Below, in pieces: positions 5,849 through 6,161 of a stretch of DNA of 6,161 bases; position 1 is the first letter of the stretch, and each line of letters opens with the position of its first letter. The notes below the pieces were generated by a model. The model was not told where the DNA came from. It saw only the letters and a program-made list of their open reading frames with translations, and did no database searches. Source of the stretch: Pseudomonadota bacterium (GTDB taxonomy: Bacteria > Pseudomonadota > Alphaproteobacteria > Rhizobiales > Xanthobacteraceae). The stretch covers positions 1 through 6,161 of the forward strand of contig JAEWBW010000049.1 in NCBI GenBank assembly GCA_023390955.1, read 5' to 3'. Made by a program: the position numbers and the translations under genes.

Positions 5849-6102
5849 GCGGTCTGGTCCGCTCCCTCGAGCGCCGCTTCGACCATTCGCGTCCAGGTTT
5901 CGACATCGCCGGCCGAAGCCATCCGGCTGTCCGGCTCACGCATGGTGTGAAGCACGGCAAGCGCCTGGTTCACATGCTCGCGCCAGGCAAGATCGACCTT
6001 TTCCCCGGCGGACGGATCGGACCCTTCGGCATTGCTGCTGTGCGCTGCGCCGGCAAGCACGCGCGCGATGCGCTCAACCAACGGCATTTCAGAAACGGGC
6101 AT
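5845..6102 (-). CDS. Small conserved-looking protein of unknown function (85 aa), first gene of the MFS operon
   Basis: This 85-residue soluble protein has no signal peptide or membrane segment. It starts at an ATG preceded by AGGAGG 6 nt upstream and stops inside the GTG start of the MFS gene (GTGA overlap), so the two are almost certainly co-translated. The N-terminal third (VERIARVLAGA) looks helical, a polar linker covers about 22-35, and the C-terminal half reads WREHVNQALAVLHTMREPD, RMASAGD, ETWTRMVEAALEG. From memory, the pattern W....A..AL..MREP...M..AG....W..M..AAL is common in small sphingomonad and related phage-like hypothetical proteins; that resemblance is impressionistic. It has no recognisable DNA-binding helix-turn-helix, so I do not call it a repressor. 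Good ribosome site, codon pattern and tight coupling make it a real gene; its role is unknown. Confidence 0.8.
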   Translation of the reverse strand: MPVSEMPLVERIARVLAGAAHSSNAEGSDPSAGEKVDLAWREHVNQALAVLHTMREPDSRMASAGDVETWTRMVEAALEGADQTA

Positions 6103-6108
6103 TGTGCA

Positions 6109-6114
6109 CCTCCT
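6109..6114 (-). promoter_or_regulatory. Ribosome binding site of the 85-residue gene (AGGAGG)
   Basis: On the minus strand, AGGAGG lies 6 nt before the ATG at 6102. It selects this start over the second methionine five codons further in. Confidence 0.75.
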
Positions 6115-6124
6115 GCTTGGAAGG

Positions 6125-6154
6125 CTTAACCCGCCTGCCGCCGTTTGGGTTCAA
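6125..6154 (-). promoter_or_regulatory. Weak promoter candidate for the two-gene MFS operon
   Basis: On the minus strand, TTGAAC (6149-6154) and GTTAAG (6125-6130) are 18 bp apart, matching the -35 and -10 consensus at only four and three of six bases. A start near 6118 would leave a leader of about 16 nt with the ribosome site just inside it. The operon might instead begin with genes beyond the right edge. Confidence 0.25.
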
Positions 6155-6161
6155 GGATGCG

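Overview
This 6.2 kb window is GC-rich, gene-dense chromosomal DNA, probably from an alphaproteobacterium and most likely a sphingomonad. That placement rests on recalled resemblance of several proteins to sphingomonad families: the MsbA-related exporter, the intracellular PHA depolymerase, the His/Cys-rich TPR protein and the small 'AL..MREP...M..AG' protein. No rRNA, tRNA, CRISPR array, insertion sequence or integrase is visible.

Layout, left to right. Positions 1-1015 (minus) hold the N-terminal two thirds of an ABC exporter; its ATPase domain lies beyond the left edge. A 141-bp divergent spacer (1016-1156) carries a TGCA-rich, PhaR-operator-like element and a possible promoter. Positions 1157-2386 (plus) encode an intracellular poly(3-hydroxybutyrate) depolymerase, phaZ, with a recognisable Cys/Asp/His triad. 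It meets, tail to tail with a 6-bp gap, a 592-residue probably exported TPR protein of unknown function (2393-4171, minus). The 282-bp spacer 4172-4453 is the least ordinary part: besides the TPR gene's promoter it holds what looks like a complete tiny transcription unit on the plus strand. This unit has a heat-shock-like promoter, an exceptionally long Shine-Dalgarno sequence, a 21-codon reading frame, a short palindrome and a strong GNRA-loop terminator. The right end is a two-gene minus-strand operon: an 85-residue protein of unknown function (5845-6102) whose stop overlaps the GTG start of a 14-helix DHA2-type MFS efflux transporter (4454-5848).

The genes do not form an obvious single pathway. 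PhaZ mobilises intracellular carbon storage, the ABC and MFS proteins are efflux systems, and the TPR protein probably works in the envelope. One possible link is that phaZ and the tiny plus-strand ORF are both preceded, at nearly the same distance, by the same split element CTTG-N19-CCACATC. This would fit a shared, possibly RpoH-type, stress promoter, but it is inference. I see no clear new defence or biosynthetic system; the best candidate for something undescribed is the 4255-4447 small-ORF/RNA unit.
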